A DNA stretch of 64,000 bases from assembly GCF_025148285.1 (NCBI RefSeq), contig NZ_CP102268.1, positions 434,001 to 498,000 of the forward strand, read 5' to 3'. Made by a program: the position numbers and the translations under genes. This stretch comes from Marvinbryantia formatexigens DSM 14469 (lineage in GTDB: Bacteria; Bacillota; Clostridia; Lachnospirales; Lachnospiraceae). Below, piece after piece: positions 25,992-35,494 of the stretch. The notes beneath the pieces were generated by a model. The model had not been told where the DNA came from. It was given only the letters and a program-made list of their open reading frames with translations, and searched no databases. The number at the start of each line of letters is the position of its first letter. Positions within the stretch are counted from its first letter, which is position 1.

Positions 25992-26787
25992 TGCCTGTCC
26001 TCCTCTTTTTAAAAGGATACATACCGCTCGTCTGAGTGAGCGTATCCAGATTTGCAAGGTCATAATTGTCCGGTCCGTCCATCTTGTGCTCCGCCCAGCG
26101 CAGAATGCGCGAGCAGGTAAAGGTCAGCACAAAATAAATCACCATCGCAATCGTAAACGCCTCAAAATAAGTATAGAAGGTTCCCGCTACGCTCTTTGCC
26201 GCGAAAAACAGCTCCACCGTGCCGATAATAGAAAGCACGCAGGTATCCTTAATGTTGATGATCAGATTGTTGCCAATCTGCGGCATAATATTGCGCAGCG
26301 CCTGCGGCAGGATGACGCTCGTCATCGTCTGGAAGTGCGTCATACCGATCGCCTTTGCACCCTCGGTCTGTCCGGGGTCGATGGAAAGGATTCCGCCGCG
26401 GACCGTCTCCGCCATGTAGGCGCCGGTGTTGATCGAAACGATAAAATACGCGGCGAACCACATCGACATATTAATTTTAAAGAGCGACTGCGAGCCGTAA
26501 TAGATAAACATCGCCTGCACCATCATCGGCGTTCCGCGGAAAAGCTCCACATACGCGCTCAGAATCACCTTGACAGCCTTCAGAAAAATACGTTTCGGAA
26601 GTCCGTCCCGCTTCGACACCGGAATGGTCTGCACCACGCCCACCGCGAAGCCGATAATACAGCCGATAAGCGTGCCCACCAGGGCAATCGCCATCGTCAC
26701 GCCGGCGCCCCGCAAAAAGGAGGCGCCGTAACGTTCCAGCAAAAACAGAATTCTGCCAAAAAAATCAGCAGGTATCGAACTGGTCAT
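25984..26787 (-). CDS. Polar amino acid ABC transporter, permease
   Basis: 267-residue HisM/GlnP-type membrane protein with about five membrane segments and the EAA-loop region [23 protein letters not shown]. It overlaps the ATPase start by eight bases. Only one permease gene is present, so it probably acts as a homodimer. Confidence 0.92.
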   Translation of the reverse strand: MTSSIPADFFGRILFLLERYGASFLRGAGVTMAIALVGTLIGCIIGFAVGVVQTIPVSKRDGLPKRIFLKAVKVILSAYVELFRGTPMMVQAMFIYYGSQSLFKINMSMWFAAYFIVSINTGAYMAETVRGGILSIDPGQTEGAKAIGMTHFQTMTSVILPQALRNIMPQIGNNLIINIKDTCVLSIIGTVELFFAAKSVAGTFYTYFEAFTIAMVIYFVLTFTCSRILRWAEHKMDGPDNYDLANLDTLTQTSGMYPFKKRRTGNE

Positions 26788-26804
26788 ATTTTTCTCCCTC
26801 TATA

Positions 26805-27647
26805 CTACTGGGCCAGCGGCTGTACTGCAATCGCTTCGTCCATCATTTCCGAGAAATCGTCCACCGTCATTTCGCTCAGCACGCTGTCGATGGCTTCCTT
26901 CAGCTCGGTATTGCCCTTCTGCATGGAAATACCGATGTTAATTTCTTCATCGGATACTTCAAAATCATCGTCTGTACCCGCAAAATCCAGCATGGTGAAA
27001 TCCGGATATGCCACACATGCCGCCATACCGGTCGGCTGGTCGGTAACTACAATGTCACATGCGCCGCTGTTCAGTGCAACCAGCATCTGCGGAACAGATT
27101 CATGCGCCGGCAGAATATTGGCGTCCTCGATCTGCGGCAGACACAGATCATACCAGATGGTGTTAATCTGCGAGGTGCAGGTAGCGCCCTTCAAATCGGC
27201 AACGCCCTTCGCCTCCGCATAGGCGTTATCGCTTTTCACCAGAGTAACAATCGTCGCATAGTAATACGGCTCGGAAAAATCGACCGACTGCAGACGCTCA
27301 GAGGTAATCGACTGTCCTGCGATTACGCAGTCAACCGTTCCTGCCTGCACCGCCGGTACCAGGGAATCCCAGTCAAGCTTTACGATTTCCAGATCGTAGC
27401 CGAGCTCCTCACAGATGTGCTTTGCCATCATAACGTCGTAGCCGTAAGCATAGTCCGGGCTGCCGGAAATCGGCACTGCCCCGTTGGAATCATCCGACTG
27501 TGTCCAGTTGTAGGGAGCATAACCGCACTCCATCGCAACTTTGAGTACCTTTTTCTCCTCCGCGTTCGCCGCTGTCATCATTCCGGCTGCAAGTGACAGT
27601 GTCATGGTCATACCCAGCAGGGTTCTGCATACATTTTTCATTTTCAT
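26805..27647 (-). CDS. Polar amino acid ABC transporter, binding protein
   Basis: 280 residues, SBP_bac_3 family: GYDVMMAKHICEELGYDLE, DWDSLVPAVQAGTVDCVIAG and VDFSEPYY are classic. The signal peptide (1-29) ends AANAEE and has no lipobox cysteine. The start at 27647 is chosen for the GAGAGG upstream and the signal peptide it opens. First gene of the transporter operon; promoter at 27740-27767. Confidence 0.92.
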   Translation of the reverse strand: MKMKNVCRTLLGMTMTLSLAAGMMTAANAEEKKVLKVAMECGYAPYNWTQSDDSNGAVPISGSPDYAYGYDVMMAKHICEELGYDLEIVKLDWDSLVPAVQAGTVDCVIAGQSITSERLQSVDFSEPYYYATIVTLVKSDNAYAEAKGVADLKGATCTSQINTIWYDLCLPQIEDANILPAHESVPQMLVALNSGACDIVVTDQPTGMAACVAYPDFTMLDFAGTDDDFEVSDEEINIGISMQKGNTELKEAIDSVLSEMTVDDFSEMMDEAIAVQPLAQ

Positions 27648-27739
27648 AGTTTCACGCCTCTCTCTTTCCTTTTTATCAAAATTATCAAGAAAAGCGCCAA
27701 CAGGCACAGCCTCGTGCTTTTTCGCGCTTTATATGTACT

Positions 27740-27767
27740 ATTATACAAATATCGCGAAAAAAATCAA
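27740..27767 (-). promoter_or_regulatory. Promoter of the amino acid transporter operon
   Basis: Minus-strand TTGATT and TATAAT with a 16-bp spacer, about 90 bp before the ATG. Confidence 0.65.
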
Positions 27768-27828
27768 TGCGAAATCTCACTTTGCTTTAATGAAAAAAAT
27801 GGAGTTGCTGATGTAAAATTCAAATTAC

Positions 27829-28512
27829 CTAGCGCGCAATCAGGCTCTGCCCCTCCATCTCTGCTCCTCCGATGATGTCTTTCTCTAATAAGAGAAGCGC
27901 TCCCTCCTGGTCGCCTTCGCACAGTCTTGCATAAATATCATTGTGCGGTGTTCCGGATACCGAATCGTCCATATTGCTCTTTTTGCGCCATATCTCCTGT
28001 GCATAGTCCCGCTTCTGCAGATTCATACAGTCCTTCAGAAATCTCAGAAGAATTTTGTTCTCCGCAAACGACGCCAGCAGCATATGAAATTCCTCGTTGT
28101 CCTCCCAGACCTGCCATACATCCACATCCTTTTTTGTGGCTGCCCGCTGGAGCTGTCTGCGGATTTCCTCCAGCTTATCCTTCGTCAGCCCCGGAAATGA
28201 TGTGCGCAGCGCTTCCTGCTCCAGCATCACACGCATCTTTGCAATATCGCGGTAATCCTTCTCCTGTCTCTGAATGACCATATAGCCGAAGCGCGGGACA
28301 CTCATCAGAATATCCTCGCTGCACAGCTTGATCAGTGCCTCCCGCACCGGCGCCTTGCTGACGCCGAACAGCTCCGCCAGACGTTTTTCATTTAAAACCT
28401 GGTTCTCCGGAGACGGGTTTTTGATAATCAGCTCCAGAATCTGGTCATGAATCTGGTCTGTCAGCGACTTTTTTCCCTTTATCTGGGTAAAAACTTTTGT
28501 TGATTCACTCAT
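27829..28512 (-). CDS. GntR-family regulator with FCD domain
   Basis: 227 residues. Winged helix (LAELFGVSKAPVREALIKL) at about 45-65 and a helical FCD ligand-binding domain with the His-rich site (EFHMLLASFAEN). FadR-type regulators usually sense the acid or sugar handled by neighbouring genes. It closes the long operon after the alcohol dehydrogenase (5 bp apart) and probably controls it; a palindrome in the promoter at 37.92 kb is a candidate target. Confidence 0.88.
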   Translation of the reverse strand: MSESTKVFTQIKGKKSLTDQIHDQILELIIKNPSPENQVLNEKRLAELFGVSKAPVREALIKLCSEDILMSVPRFGYMVIQRQEKDYRDIAKMRVMLEQEALRTSFPGLTKDKLEEIRRQLQRAATKKDVDVWQVWEDNEEFHMLLASFAENKILLRFLKDCMNLQKRDYAQEIWRKKSNMDDSVSGTPHNDIYARLCEGDQEGALLLLEKDIIGGAEMEGQSLIAR

Positions 28513-28517
28513 ATTTT

Positions 28518-29699
28518 CTATTCCATCCTGTTCAGTAATTCCAGAATATCTTTTTTCCCAAACGGGTAAAAAGCACCGCAGGTATGACTTCCGCCATCCG
28601 TCATATTATCCGCGATTTCCTCAAAACGTTCTGTTCCGATTCCGACCTCGCCAAGCGACTGCGGCAGACCGGCAGCGCGCAGCAGACTGCGCAGCTTTTT
28701 TACGCCCTCTTTTGCTGTTTCAGCCGCATCTTCCGGATTCTCCGGCACGTTCCAGACGCGCACCGCATACTGCGCCAGCTTCGGCACACACTGTTCCTTT
28801 TCGCAGAGCATTTCCATCCACGCCGGTGTGGAAATCGCCAGTCCCGCTCCATGTGCGATATCATAAAATCCGCTGATCTGATGCTCCAGCCCGTGATTAA
28901 ACCAGTCCTGCTCCCTGCCGCAGCCTGTCATATCGTTCTGCGCCCAGGTCCCACAGAGCATGATTTCCGCACGCGCAGCATAATCATCCGGTTTTTCCAG
29001 CGCAATGGGAAGATTATGTATCACAGTTGCCAGAATTCCCTCTGTCACCCGATCCGTCATTTCCACATTTTCCGTATGGGAAAAATAGCGTTCCATTGCA
29101 TGGGACATCATATCCATACAGCCGCAGGCGGTCTGATAAGGCGGCAGTGTATAGGTAAGCTCCGGATTCATTATCGAGAAGACCGGTCGCATCAGCGGAG
29201 AACCAAAGCCTGTTTTCACGGAAATTGTCTCATCAGAAATAACACAGCTATCGCTCTCCTCACTGCCCGCCGCAGGCAGTGTCAGTATTGTTGCCACCGG
29301 GAGACGCTGCGTTCCCGGTCTGACCTTTCCCGAAATCAGATCCCAGACATCTTCTTTATAATATACCCCAAACGACATTGCTTTGCAAGTGTCAATGACG
29401 CTTCCGCCCCCGACAGCCAGCAGAAAATCTATCCCTTTCTCACGGCAGATGGAAATTCCCCGGCGCACGAGAGATACCCGCGGATTCGGCACAACGCCCG
29501 CCAGCTCCTCAAAATAAAGCCCGGCATCCGTCAGTGATTTTACCACGCGGTCATATAATCCGCTCTTTTTTATCGAGCTTCCGCCGTATACAAAAAGTAC
29601 CCTTGATGCGCCAAAGCTTTTCAGCTCTTCTCCCACACGCTGCTCTGTTCCTTTTCCAAAAATCATCTTTGTTCCACACTGAAATTCAAAATTGTTCAT
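28518..29699 (-). CDS. Iron-containing alcohol dehydrogenase (butanol dehydrogenase type)
   Basis: 393 residues. NAD(P)-binding motif AVGGGSVIDTCKA and metal-ligand positions in GCMDMMSHAMERYF (Asp, His) and HGLEHQISGFYDIAHGAGLA (His, His) match BdhA/YqhD-like enzymes. It reduces aldehydes or oxidises alcohols in the cytoplasm; the substrate is unclear. Seventeen bases after the M24 peptidase gene. Confidence 0.9.
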   Translation of the reverse strand: MNNFEFQCGTKMIFGKGTEQRVGEELKSFGASRVLFVYGGSSIKKSGLYDRVVKSLTDAGLYFEELAGVVPNPRVSLVRRGISICREKGIDFLLAVGGGSVIDTCKAMSFGVYYKEDVWDLISGKVRPGTQRLPVATILTLPAAGSEESDSCVISDETISVKTGFGSPLMRPVFSIMNPELTYTLPPYQTACGCMDMMSHAMERYFSHTENVEMTDRVTEGILATVIHNLPIALEKPDDYAARAEIMLCGTWAQNDMTGCGREQDWFNHGLEHQISGFYDIAHGAGLAISTPAWMEMLCEKEQCVPKLAQYAVRVWNVPENPEDAAETAKEGVKKLRSLLRAAGLPQSLGEVGIGTERFEEIADNMTDGGSHTCGAFYPFGKKDILELLNRME

Positions 29700-29716
29700 A
29701 AATGTTTATCCTCCAC

Positions 29717-30784
29717 TCACAAAATAATCAGTTTCTTCGGGCTCTTCGCCAGGTTTTCAAATCCGTTTTCCCGCACCACTATCATGTCCTCGATGCGCAC
29801 GCCGAACCGCTGCCGGATATAAATGCCCGGCTCTACCGTAATCACAACGCCCGGTACCAGTTTCTCCATGCAGGTTTCATTAAATCTCGGATTTTCATGC
29901 ACCTCCACTCCGATGCTGTGCCCCAGTCCGTGGGAAAAGCAGCCCCGGTATCCCCGGCTGTAAATATAATCGCGCGCGGCAGCATCCACGTCACGGCAGC
30001 AGGCGCCCGGTCGGATTTCTGCGAAAGCCCGCTCCTGCGCCCCTCTCACTATCTCATATACGTTTTTCTGTTCCTCCGTCACACTTCCCACCGCCACCGT
30101 TCTGGTCATATCGGCAAGATAGCCGCCGCAGACCGCGCCGAAATCCATTGTGACAAAATCGCCCTTCTGAATGACCTTCCGGGTCGCAAAGCCGTGCGGA
30201 AGGGAGCTGTTTGTCCCCGAAGCCACAATAAAATTGAAATTCCGGTCGTCCGAGCCAAGCGCTGTCAGATGCGTTCCGATTTCCTGCGAGATTTCCAGCT
30301 CCGTCATCCCCGGCCGGATAATCCCGCAGATATAATCAAACGTGCGGTCTGTTATCTGCTGCGCTCTCCTGTGGCATTCGATTTCTTCATCGTCCTTCTC
30401 CATGCGCATCCGCTCCATCCACTGCGCTGCCATCTCCGTATCGTCTATCTCTGCCAAAGCCAATCCTTCCCGCAGCGCTCTGCACTGCACAAGCGTCATC
30501 CGGTCAGCCAGCACGGAAACCTTTTTTATCTGCTGCTTACGCAGAAGCGTGGCAAGCTGCGCATAAAGCTCCTTCTGTTCCAGTACGGTGCAGTTTTTTA
30601 CCTTTTTTTCCGCCTCTTCCAGATACCGGAAATCAATCAGCAGCCATGCCCTCTGACGCGTAACGAGAACCGTACCGGCAGAGGATTTCATTCCTGTCAA
30701 GTAAAAACGGTTTGCCGGGTCGCAGACAATCAGTGCTTCCACAGAGGACGGCATTGTTTTCTGCAATTTCTGAATCTTATCCAT
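29717..30784 (-). CDS. M24 family aminopeptidase (Xaa-Pro dipeptidase type)
   Basis: 355 residues. N-terminal creatinase-like domain, then the pita-bread fold with all five metal ligands readable: MDFGAVCGGYLADMTRT (two Asp), GLGHSIGVEVHE (His), TVEPGIY (Glu) and GVRIEDM (Glu). It cleaves Xaa-Pro or related peptide bonds in the cytoplasm. Neighbouring M20 peptidase and transporter suggest uptake and breakdown of a peptide-like compound. Confidence 0.91.
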   Translation of the reverse strand: MDKIQKLQKTMPSSVEALIVCDPANRFYLTGMKSSAGTVLVTRQRAWLLIDFRYLEEAEKKVKNCTVLEQKELYAQLATLLRKQQIKKVSVLADRMTLVQCRALREGLALAEIDDTEMAAQWMERMRMEKDDEEIECHRRAQQITDRTFDYICGIIRPGMTELEISQEIGTHLTALGSDDRNFNFIVASGTNSSLPHGFATRKVIQKGDFVTMDFGAVCGGYLADMTRTVAVGSVTEEQKNVYEIVRGAQERAFAEIRPGACCRDVDAAARDYIYSRGYRGCFSHGLGHSIGVEVHENPRFNETCMEKLVPGVVITVEPGIYIRQRFGVRIEDMIVVRENGFENLAKSPKKLIIL

Positions 30785-30794
30785 ATACCCTCCT

Positions 30795-32111
30795 TTATAA
30801 ATGCTCCTTCAGCAGCGTATAGTAACAGCGTGCAGCGTCCGCAACCGCGGAAATATACGCAGATTCATTTTCACCGTGAACGCCCCTTCCCTGGTGCGGC
30901 GCCGCATACATGGGCGAGAAGCGCAGCACTTCGTCTGTCAGCTCCAGGAAATGGCGTGAATCCGTACCGCCAGCCAGGACAAAAGGAATAACCTTCAGAC
31001 CGGGATAGACAGCTTCCACGCTTGCCTTCATTGCCTGGTAGCCGTTTCCGTCCACGCCGCCCTCCGGCGCAGCATCCCTTCCGCCCGTCAGCTCACAGAC
31101 GATATCATGACGGGCCGCCAGCGCCTTCAGCTTCTCTGTAACCTCTTTTTCTCCCTCAACAGAGGACACCCGCACATTCGCTGTCAATACCGCTTTTTTC
31201 GGCATCACGTTAAAGGCGCTGCCTCCTTCTATCATAGTGAACGCAATCGTTGTCCCCAGAAGCTGGTCCGCCTCCGGACATATCTCATGCAGCAGGGGAT
31301 ACCCCGCCTCCTGCTCTTCTGCCGCCAGCGCGATACGGCAGCTCTCTTCTGTTTCTGCCGATCTCGCGATTTCCCGCAGCATCATCCGGTTTCCCTCGCT
31401 GAGCCTGCGGACAAAAATATCAGTTTCTTCCAGCTCTGTGACCAGCTCTGCCAGACGTACAATCGCCGAATCCTTCGGTGGATTTGCCGCGTGACCGCCC
31501 CTTCCATATGCCGTAAACCGGTATTCGAAGGAGCCTTTTTCCGCGATTCCAAACATCGCCGCCCGCTCCGGAAGCAGTCCCATAAAATTCTCGCAGATAG
31601 TACCGCCCTCATCGAACACCGTTTCAAACTGTACACCGCGTTCCTTCAGAAAATCTGCCGCGCGCTCTGTCGTCTGTCCGCCTGTTTCCTCGTCGCAGGA
31701 GAGGTAAAACCAGATTTCCCTCTCCGGGCGCCATCCCTCCTTCAGCAATTCGTTCACTGCCGACAGAAGCGCGCACTGTGGGCCCTTCATATCCTGGCTG
31801 CCGCGTCCCCAGACGCAGCCATCCTCGATTTTTCCGGAAAACGGTTCCTGTATCCATGTACTCCCATCCGCCGGGACCACATCCATGTGTCCGGTGAACA
31901 GCACCGGTCTTCCCGCACGGCCTGCCGCCGTCAGCTTTAAAAGTCTGGCTTCCCCGATGGGATACTCCTTTGCCGCTGCAAAAAGCTCCGGAAAATTTTT
32001 CCGCAGGCACTCCCTGTATTCCCCAATCCGGTACTGCTCTTCATTTCCGGCTCCGCTGACCGTCGGTATCCGTATCATTTCCGATAAAACTGTTCCAATC
32101 TGTTCAAACAT
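30795..32111 (-). CDS. M20 family metallopeptidase
   Basis: 438 residues. Di-zinc ligand motifs FTGHMDVVP, GRGSQDMKG, CDEETGG and GVHGENES are intact, with the dimerisation domain between. It resembles carboxypeptidase/acylase (ArgE/DapE/CPS1) types. AAGGAG sits eight bases before ATG 32111, which I prefer to the GTG three codons upstream. The ribosome site lies within the end of the permease gene, so the two are coupled. Confidence 0.91.
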   Translation of the reverse strand: MFEQIGTVLSEMIRIPTVSGAGNEEQYRIGEYRECLRKNFPELFAAAKEYPIGEARLLKLTAAGRAGRPVLFTGHMDVVPADGSTWIQEPFSGKIEDGCVWGRGSQDMKGPQCALLSAVNELLKEGWRPEREIWFYLSCDEETGGQTTERAADFLKERGVQFETVFDEGGTICENFMGLLPERAAMFGIAEKGSFEYRFTAYGRGGHAANPPKDSAIVRLAELVTELEETDIFVRRLSEGNRMMLREIARSAETEESCRIALAAEEQEAGYPLLHEICPEADQLLGTTIAFTMIEGGSAFNVMPKKAVLTANVRVSSVEGEKEVTEKLKALAARHDIVCELTGGRDAAPEGGVDGNGYQAMKASVEAVYPGLKVIPFVLAGGTDSRHFLELTDEVLRFSPMYAAPHQGRGVHGENESAYISAVADAARCYYTLLKEHL

Positions 32112-32116
32112 CCCGC

Positions 32117-32950
32117 TCACTCCTTCATGCCGGATACGGCAATTCCTTCCACGAAAAACTGCTGTGCCAAAAAATATAAAATCAATAAGGGAAGAATAGA
32201 AATCAAAGCTCCAGCCAGCGCCGGTCCTGTTTCCCGGACCCCCTCACCCACAAACATGGCAAGTCCGGCAGAAAGCGTCCGCATTTTCGTAGAGTTTGTC
32301 ATCATCATCGGATAAATCAAATCATTCCAGTTTGACGTCAGACAGAAAATAAAAAACGTAATAAACGCCGGTTTGCAGAGCGGAAACATGATTTTTCTGT
32401 AAATGCCAAATTCACTCATGCCATCAATCCGCGCCGCCTCTTCCAGACTTTTGGGCATTCCCAGATAGAACGAGCGCATAAAGAAAATCCCGTAGGCGGA
32501 CGCTGCTCTCGGAAGAATCAGCCCGATGTACGTATTAAGGATTCCCATAAAATTCAGTTCCAGATACAGCGGAATCATGATAATCTGAAACGGAATCATC
32601 ATTGTCAGCAGGATAATGTTAAAAATCAGCTCTCTGCCTTTAAATTCCAGTCTCGCAAACGCATAGCCCGCCAGCGAATCCAGCATAGCGGAACAGATAG
32701 AAACGCCGCCCGCAAAAATCACTGTATTTTTAATATAATCCGCAAGCGGGATTCTGTCCCAGACCTTCAGATAATTCTGGATGGTCCAGTGCTTCGGCCA
32801 GAAGGTGGGCGGCCACTTGATAATATCCTTCTGCAGCTTGAAGGTGCTTACCAGCAGCCATGCAAGAGGGAACAGAATCAGGAAAAGCACCAGCAGGCAT
32901 ACTGCAACCCGCAGAATCTGATATGCATTAATTTTTTTTCTTTTTTCCAT
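32117..32950 (-). CDS. Carbohydrate-type ABC transporter permease (MalG class)
   Basis: 277 residues, six membrane segments, with the EAA motif EEAARIDGMSEFGIYRKIMFP. GGGGAGG precedes the ATG; translation is coupled to the upstream permease. Pairs with the 32964-33881 permease. Confidence 0.92.
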   Translation of the reverse strand: MEKRKKINAYQILRVAVCLLVLFLILFPLAWLLVSTFKLQKDIIKWPPTFWPKHWTIQNYLKVWDRIPLADYIKNTVIFAGGVSICSAMLDSLAGYAFARLEFKGRELIFNIILLTMMIPFQIIMIPLYLELNFMGILNTYIGLILPRAASAYGIFFMRSFYLGMPKSLEEAARIDGMSEFGIYRKIMFPLCKPAFITFFIFCLTSNWNDLIYPMMMTNSTKMRTLSAGLAMFVGEGVRETGPALAGALISILPLLILYFLAQQFFVEGIAVSGMKE

Positions 32951-32963
32951 TTCTATCCTCCCC

Positions 32964-33881
32964 TTACGTATTCTGTGCAATTTTACGTTCCATATATCCC
33001 TTGAAAAACAGGACAATCACAGCAATTATCAAAAACAGCTCCACACACATCGCTGACGCATAACCCAGCTCATACGGGTTGGAAAAGCCGCGCTGGTAAA
33101 TGTACTGAACCATTGTTTCTGTCTTAAAGAGCGGTCCGCCTCCCGTGGTAACATAGACCACATCAAACACCTGGAACGCTCCGATGATGGAGGTCAGTAA
33201 GGTAAAATTAATGGTCGGCAGCAGATTTGGAAGCGTGATACGGAAAAACTGCTGCGTTTTGCTGGCTCCGTCGATTTCTGACGCTTCAAACAGGTTGGAC
33301 GGAATATCATTGATTCCGGATACCAGGATAATGAGGGTCTTGCCGAACGATTTCCACACAGAAATAAAAATGATAATCGGCATTGCAAATCTGGTGTCGC
33401 TTAAGAGCGCAATCGGCTCCCCTGTAACAAGGCTGATAAGATACGGAATATATCCCACTGTCGAATTCAGCAGCAGACTGAATAAAATACCGATTGCCGT
33501 AAACGAGCAAAGAACCGGGATGTAAAAAACCGTGCGGCAAAGCTTGTTAAATCTGGTCGGTTTGTAGAGCCAGTACGCCAGAACCAGCGCAATCACAAGC
33601 TGGACCGGAACTGAAATTACCGTATAATAAAAGGTATTCTTCAGGGCATTCCAGACACGTTCGTCCTCAAAGGTCCGTTTAAAGTTTTCCAGTCCGACAA
33701 AATCCGGGGTTGCCAGAAAAATATCCAGATCTGTCAGGCTGATAAAAAAAGAGCAGATTAACGGGATAATGGTAAATACAAATAAAATAAAGACCGCCGG
33801 AAAAATAAAAAGATATCCCACTCTGTCTTTTTTCGTCCATCTCTGTATCCAGCGGCGGGCTGCTGGCTGACTTTTCTCCAT
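32964..33881 (-). CDS. Carbohydrate-type ABC transporter permease (MalF class)
   Basis: 305 residues, six membrane segments and the EAA-type loop FEASEIDGASKTQQFFRITLP. AGGAG precedes the ATG at 33881; the extra upstream open frame covers the intergenic hairpin and is not coding. No ATPase gene is in the operon, so a shared MsmK-type ATPase from elsewhere is probably used, as is common for this family. Confidence 0.92.
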   Translation of the reverse strand: MEKSQPAARRWIQRWTKKDRVGYLFIFPAVFILFVFTIIPLICSFFISLTDLDIFLATPDFVGLENFKRTFEDERVWNALKNTFYYTVISVPVQLVIALVLAYWLYKPTRFNKLCRTVFYIPVLCSFTAIGILFSLLLNSTVGYIPYLISLVTGEPIALLSDTRFAMPIIIFISVWKSFGKTLIILVSGINDIPSNLFEASEIDGASKTQQFFRITLPNLLPTINFTLLTSIIGAFQVFDVVYVTTGGGPLFKTETMVQYIYQRGFSNPYELGYASAMCVELFLIIAVIVLFFKGYMERKIAQNT

Positions 33882-33944
33882 AGCGCTTCTCCTTTCCTGA
33901 CACCGTTCGGCTGCGCTCTCCGGTATCATCCATAAGCCTGAGAA

Positions 33945-33970
33945 GGATGCGGCTGCGCGCAGCCGCATCC
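33945..33970 (-). other. Intercistronic hairpin between binding protein and permease genes
   Basis: Perfect 26-bp palindrome (13-bp arms GGATGCGGCTGCG) just after the binding-protein stop. There is no T run on the transcript side, so it more likely blocks 3' decay and raises binding-protein mRNA than terminates. Confidence 0.7.
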
Positions 33971-33981
33971 TGGCTTTTTAC

Positions 33982-35217
33982 TTATTTCGCATCTAAAATT
34001 CCCTGAATTACATCATTATACTTGTCGAGCGTTGTCTGAATGTCCGCCCCGGCAAAAATCTCCTCCATCGACGGATATAACGCATCTGTAGAAATCTGGT
34101 TCACACCATTTTCTTTGCATTCAATATGTCCGTAGGAAAGCGGGATGGACAGGGAAGAAGTCAATGGGTCATCCGCAAAATTCTCCTGCGCCGATATCAG
34201 ATATGCCGGTGTTCCGCATTCCTCTGTCCATTTTGTGCAGATTTCCTCGGAATTCCAGTAGTTGACAAACTTGTATACAAGCTCCTTATGCTCCTCGGAG
34301 GTTGTTTTCGGGATTGAGAAACCAACCGGAATAACAGCCGCATCCTTTTCAATTCCAGTACATGCTGGCACTTCTTTCACTCCGAAATTAATCTCATTTT
34401 CGCGCAGACCGTTGATAATCCACGGACCGTTGATAAACTGTGCAACCTGTCCGCTGATATATGTGTTATCATCCGTGTCCTTCGGGGAGCAGTCATACAG
34501 CGTTTTCATAGTCTCAAAAGCCGCTGCATTCTCCGCTGAATTAAAGACTGCCTGTGTTTCGTCTTCGTTCACGTAACCGCCGCCGTAAGCATACAGTGTA
34601 TACTGTGCAGGTACATTGTTATCTGTCGGAAGAACAAAGCCATACTGGTTCTTGCTCTTGTCCGTGAGAAGCTGTGCGTTCTCTACAATTTCCTCAAAAG
34701 TTTCCGGCGGATTCTCCGGATCCAGCCCTGCCGCCTCATAAAGGTCCTTGTCCCAGTAGAAATAATGCGACACCATCTGCATCGGAATGCCTACACACAG
34801 GTCATCATAATAAAGCAGGTCCACCACGTTCTGGTCAAAGTCCTCCTTATTTACCTCCGGCAGGTCATAAAAATCACTGACATCTGTGAAGCTTCCCGCC
34901 TCCACATACGGCGGATAGTAACCGGAAGAGCATAATACAAAATCCGGTGCGTCTCCCGCTGCGATTGCCGCCGGAAGTTTTTCATTAAAGGTATCCCACG
35001 GCATTACGTCCATTTCAATCGTAATATTCCACTCGTTTGTTTCGTTGAACTGGTCCACGATATCCTGCAGCACCTCTCCGTCTGTACTCGTAAACCCGTT
35101 CCAGAAGGTCAGTGTCGTCGGCTCATATGTTTTTTCTTCCGCCGATACCCCGGCTGCCGCTGATGCCGTCATTACCGCCGTCATTCCCAGTACCATCATT
35201 TTACCCCATTTTTTCAT
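33982..35217 (-). CDS. Extracellular solute-binding protein, family 1 (sugar type)
   Basis: 411 residues. A signal peptide (1-26, ending AAAGVSAEE) without lipobox cysteine is followed by a typical SBP_bac_1 body (LTFWNGFTSTDGEVLQDIVDQFN, IPMQMVSHYFYWDKDLYEAAGL). It captures the ligand for the two downstream permeases. Ligand unknown: the family is for sugars, yet the operon encodes peptidases, so a glycosylated or amino-sugar compound is possible. Confidence 0.92.
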   Translation of the reverse strand: MKKWGKMMVLGMTAVMTASAAAGVSAEEKTYEPTTLTFWNGFTSTDGEVLQDIVDQFNETNEWNITIEMDVMPWDTFNEKLPAAIAAGDAPDFVLCSSGYYPPYVEAGSFTDVSDFYDLPEVNKEDFDQNVVDLLYYDDLCVGIPMQMVSHYFYWDKDLYEAAGLDPENPPETFEEIVENAQLLTDKSKNQYGFVLPTDNNVPAQYTLYAYGGGYVNEDETQAVFNSAENAAAFETMKTLYDCSPKDTDDNTYISGQVAQFINGPWIINGLRENEINFGVKEVPACTGIEKDAAVIPVGFSIPKTTSEEHKELVYKFVNYWNSEEICTKWTEECGTPAYLISAQENFADDPLTSSLSIPLSYGHIECKENGVNQISTDALYPSMEEIFAGADIQTTLDKYNDVIQGILDAK

Positions 35218-35347
35218 AGTCTTTTGTCCTTTCTTTTTCTTTTATTTTTGAAAGATTGCCGCTGCTGACATTTTTGTCCGTGTCAGCAGAGCGCCCTCCT
35301 TCGTACGTAAATTTATCACATGCGGAAGCTGCCACTGGCAGCTTCCT

Positions 35348-35479
35348 CCGGATGCCTGGCAACCTGCAGAAGCTGTCGCCAGGTGCCTTTTCCGGATGCC
35401 TGGCAACCTGCAAAACCTGTCGCCAGGTGCCTTTTCCGGATGCCTGACAACCTGCAAAACCTGCCACCGGCTACCTCTC
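35348..35479. repeat. 44-bp tandem repeats upstream of the binding-protein gene
   Basis: Three copies with a period of exactly 44 bp begin at 35348, 35392 and 35436 (CCGGATGCCTG(G/A)CAACCTGC...), with degenerate sequence on both sides. Each unit contains CCTGGC/GCCAGG arms that can form a hairpin. They fill most of the 277-bp gap between the URO-D-like gene and the binding-protein gene. Confidence 0.85.
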
Positions 35480-35494
35480 CCGTTGCCTGACAGC

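Noticed and set aside
35348-35479. CRISPR array
   Set aside because: The 44-bp units are contiguous tandem copies without unique spacers, and no cas genes are present.
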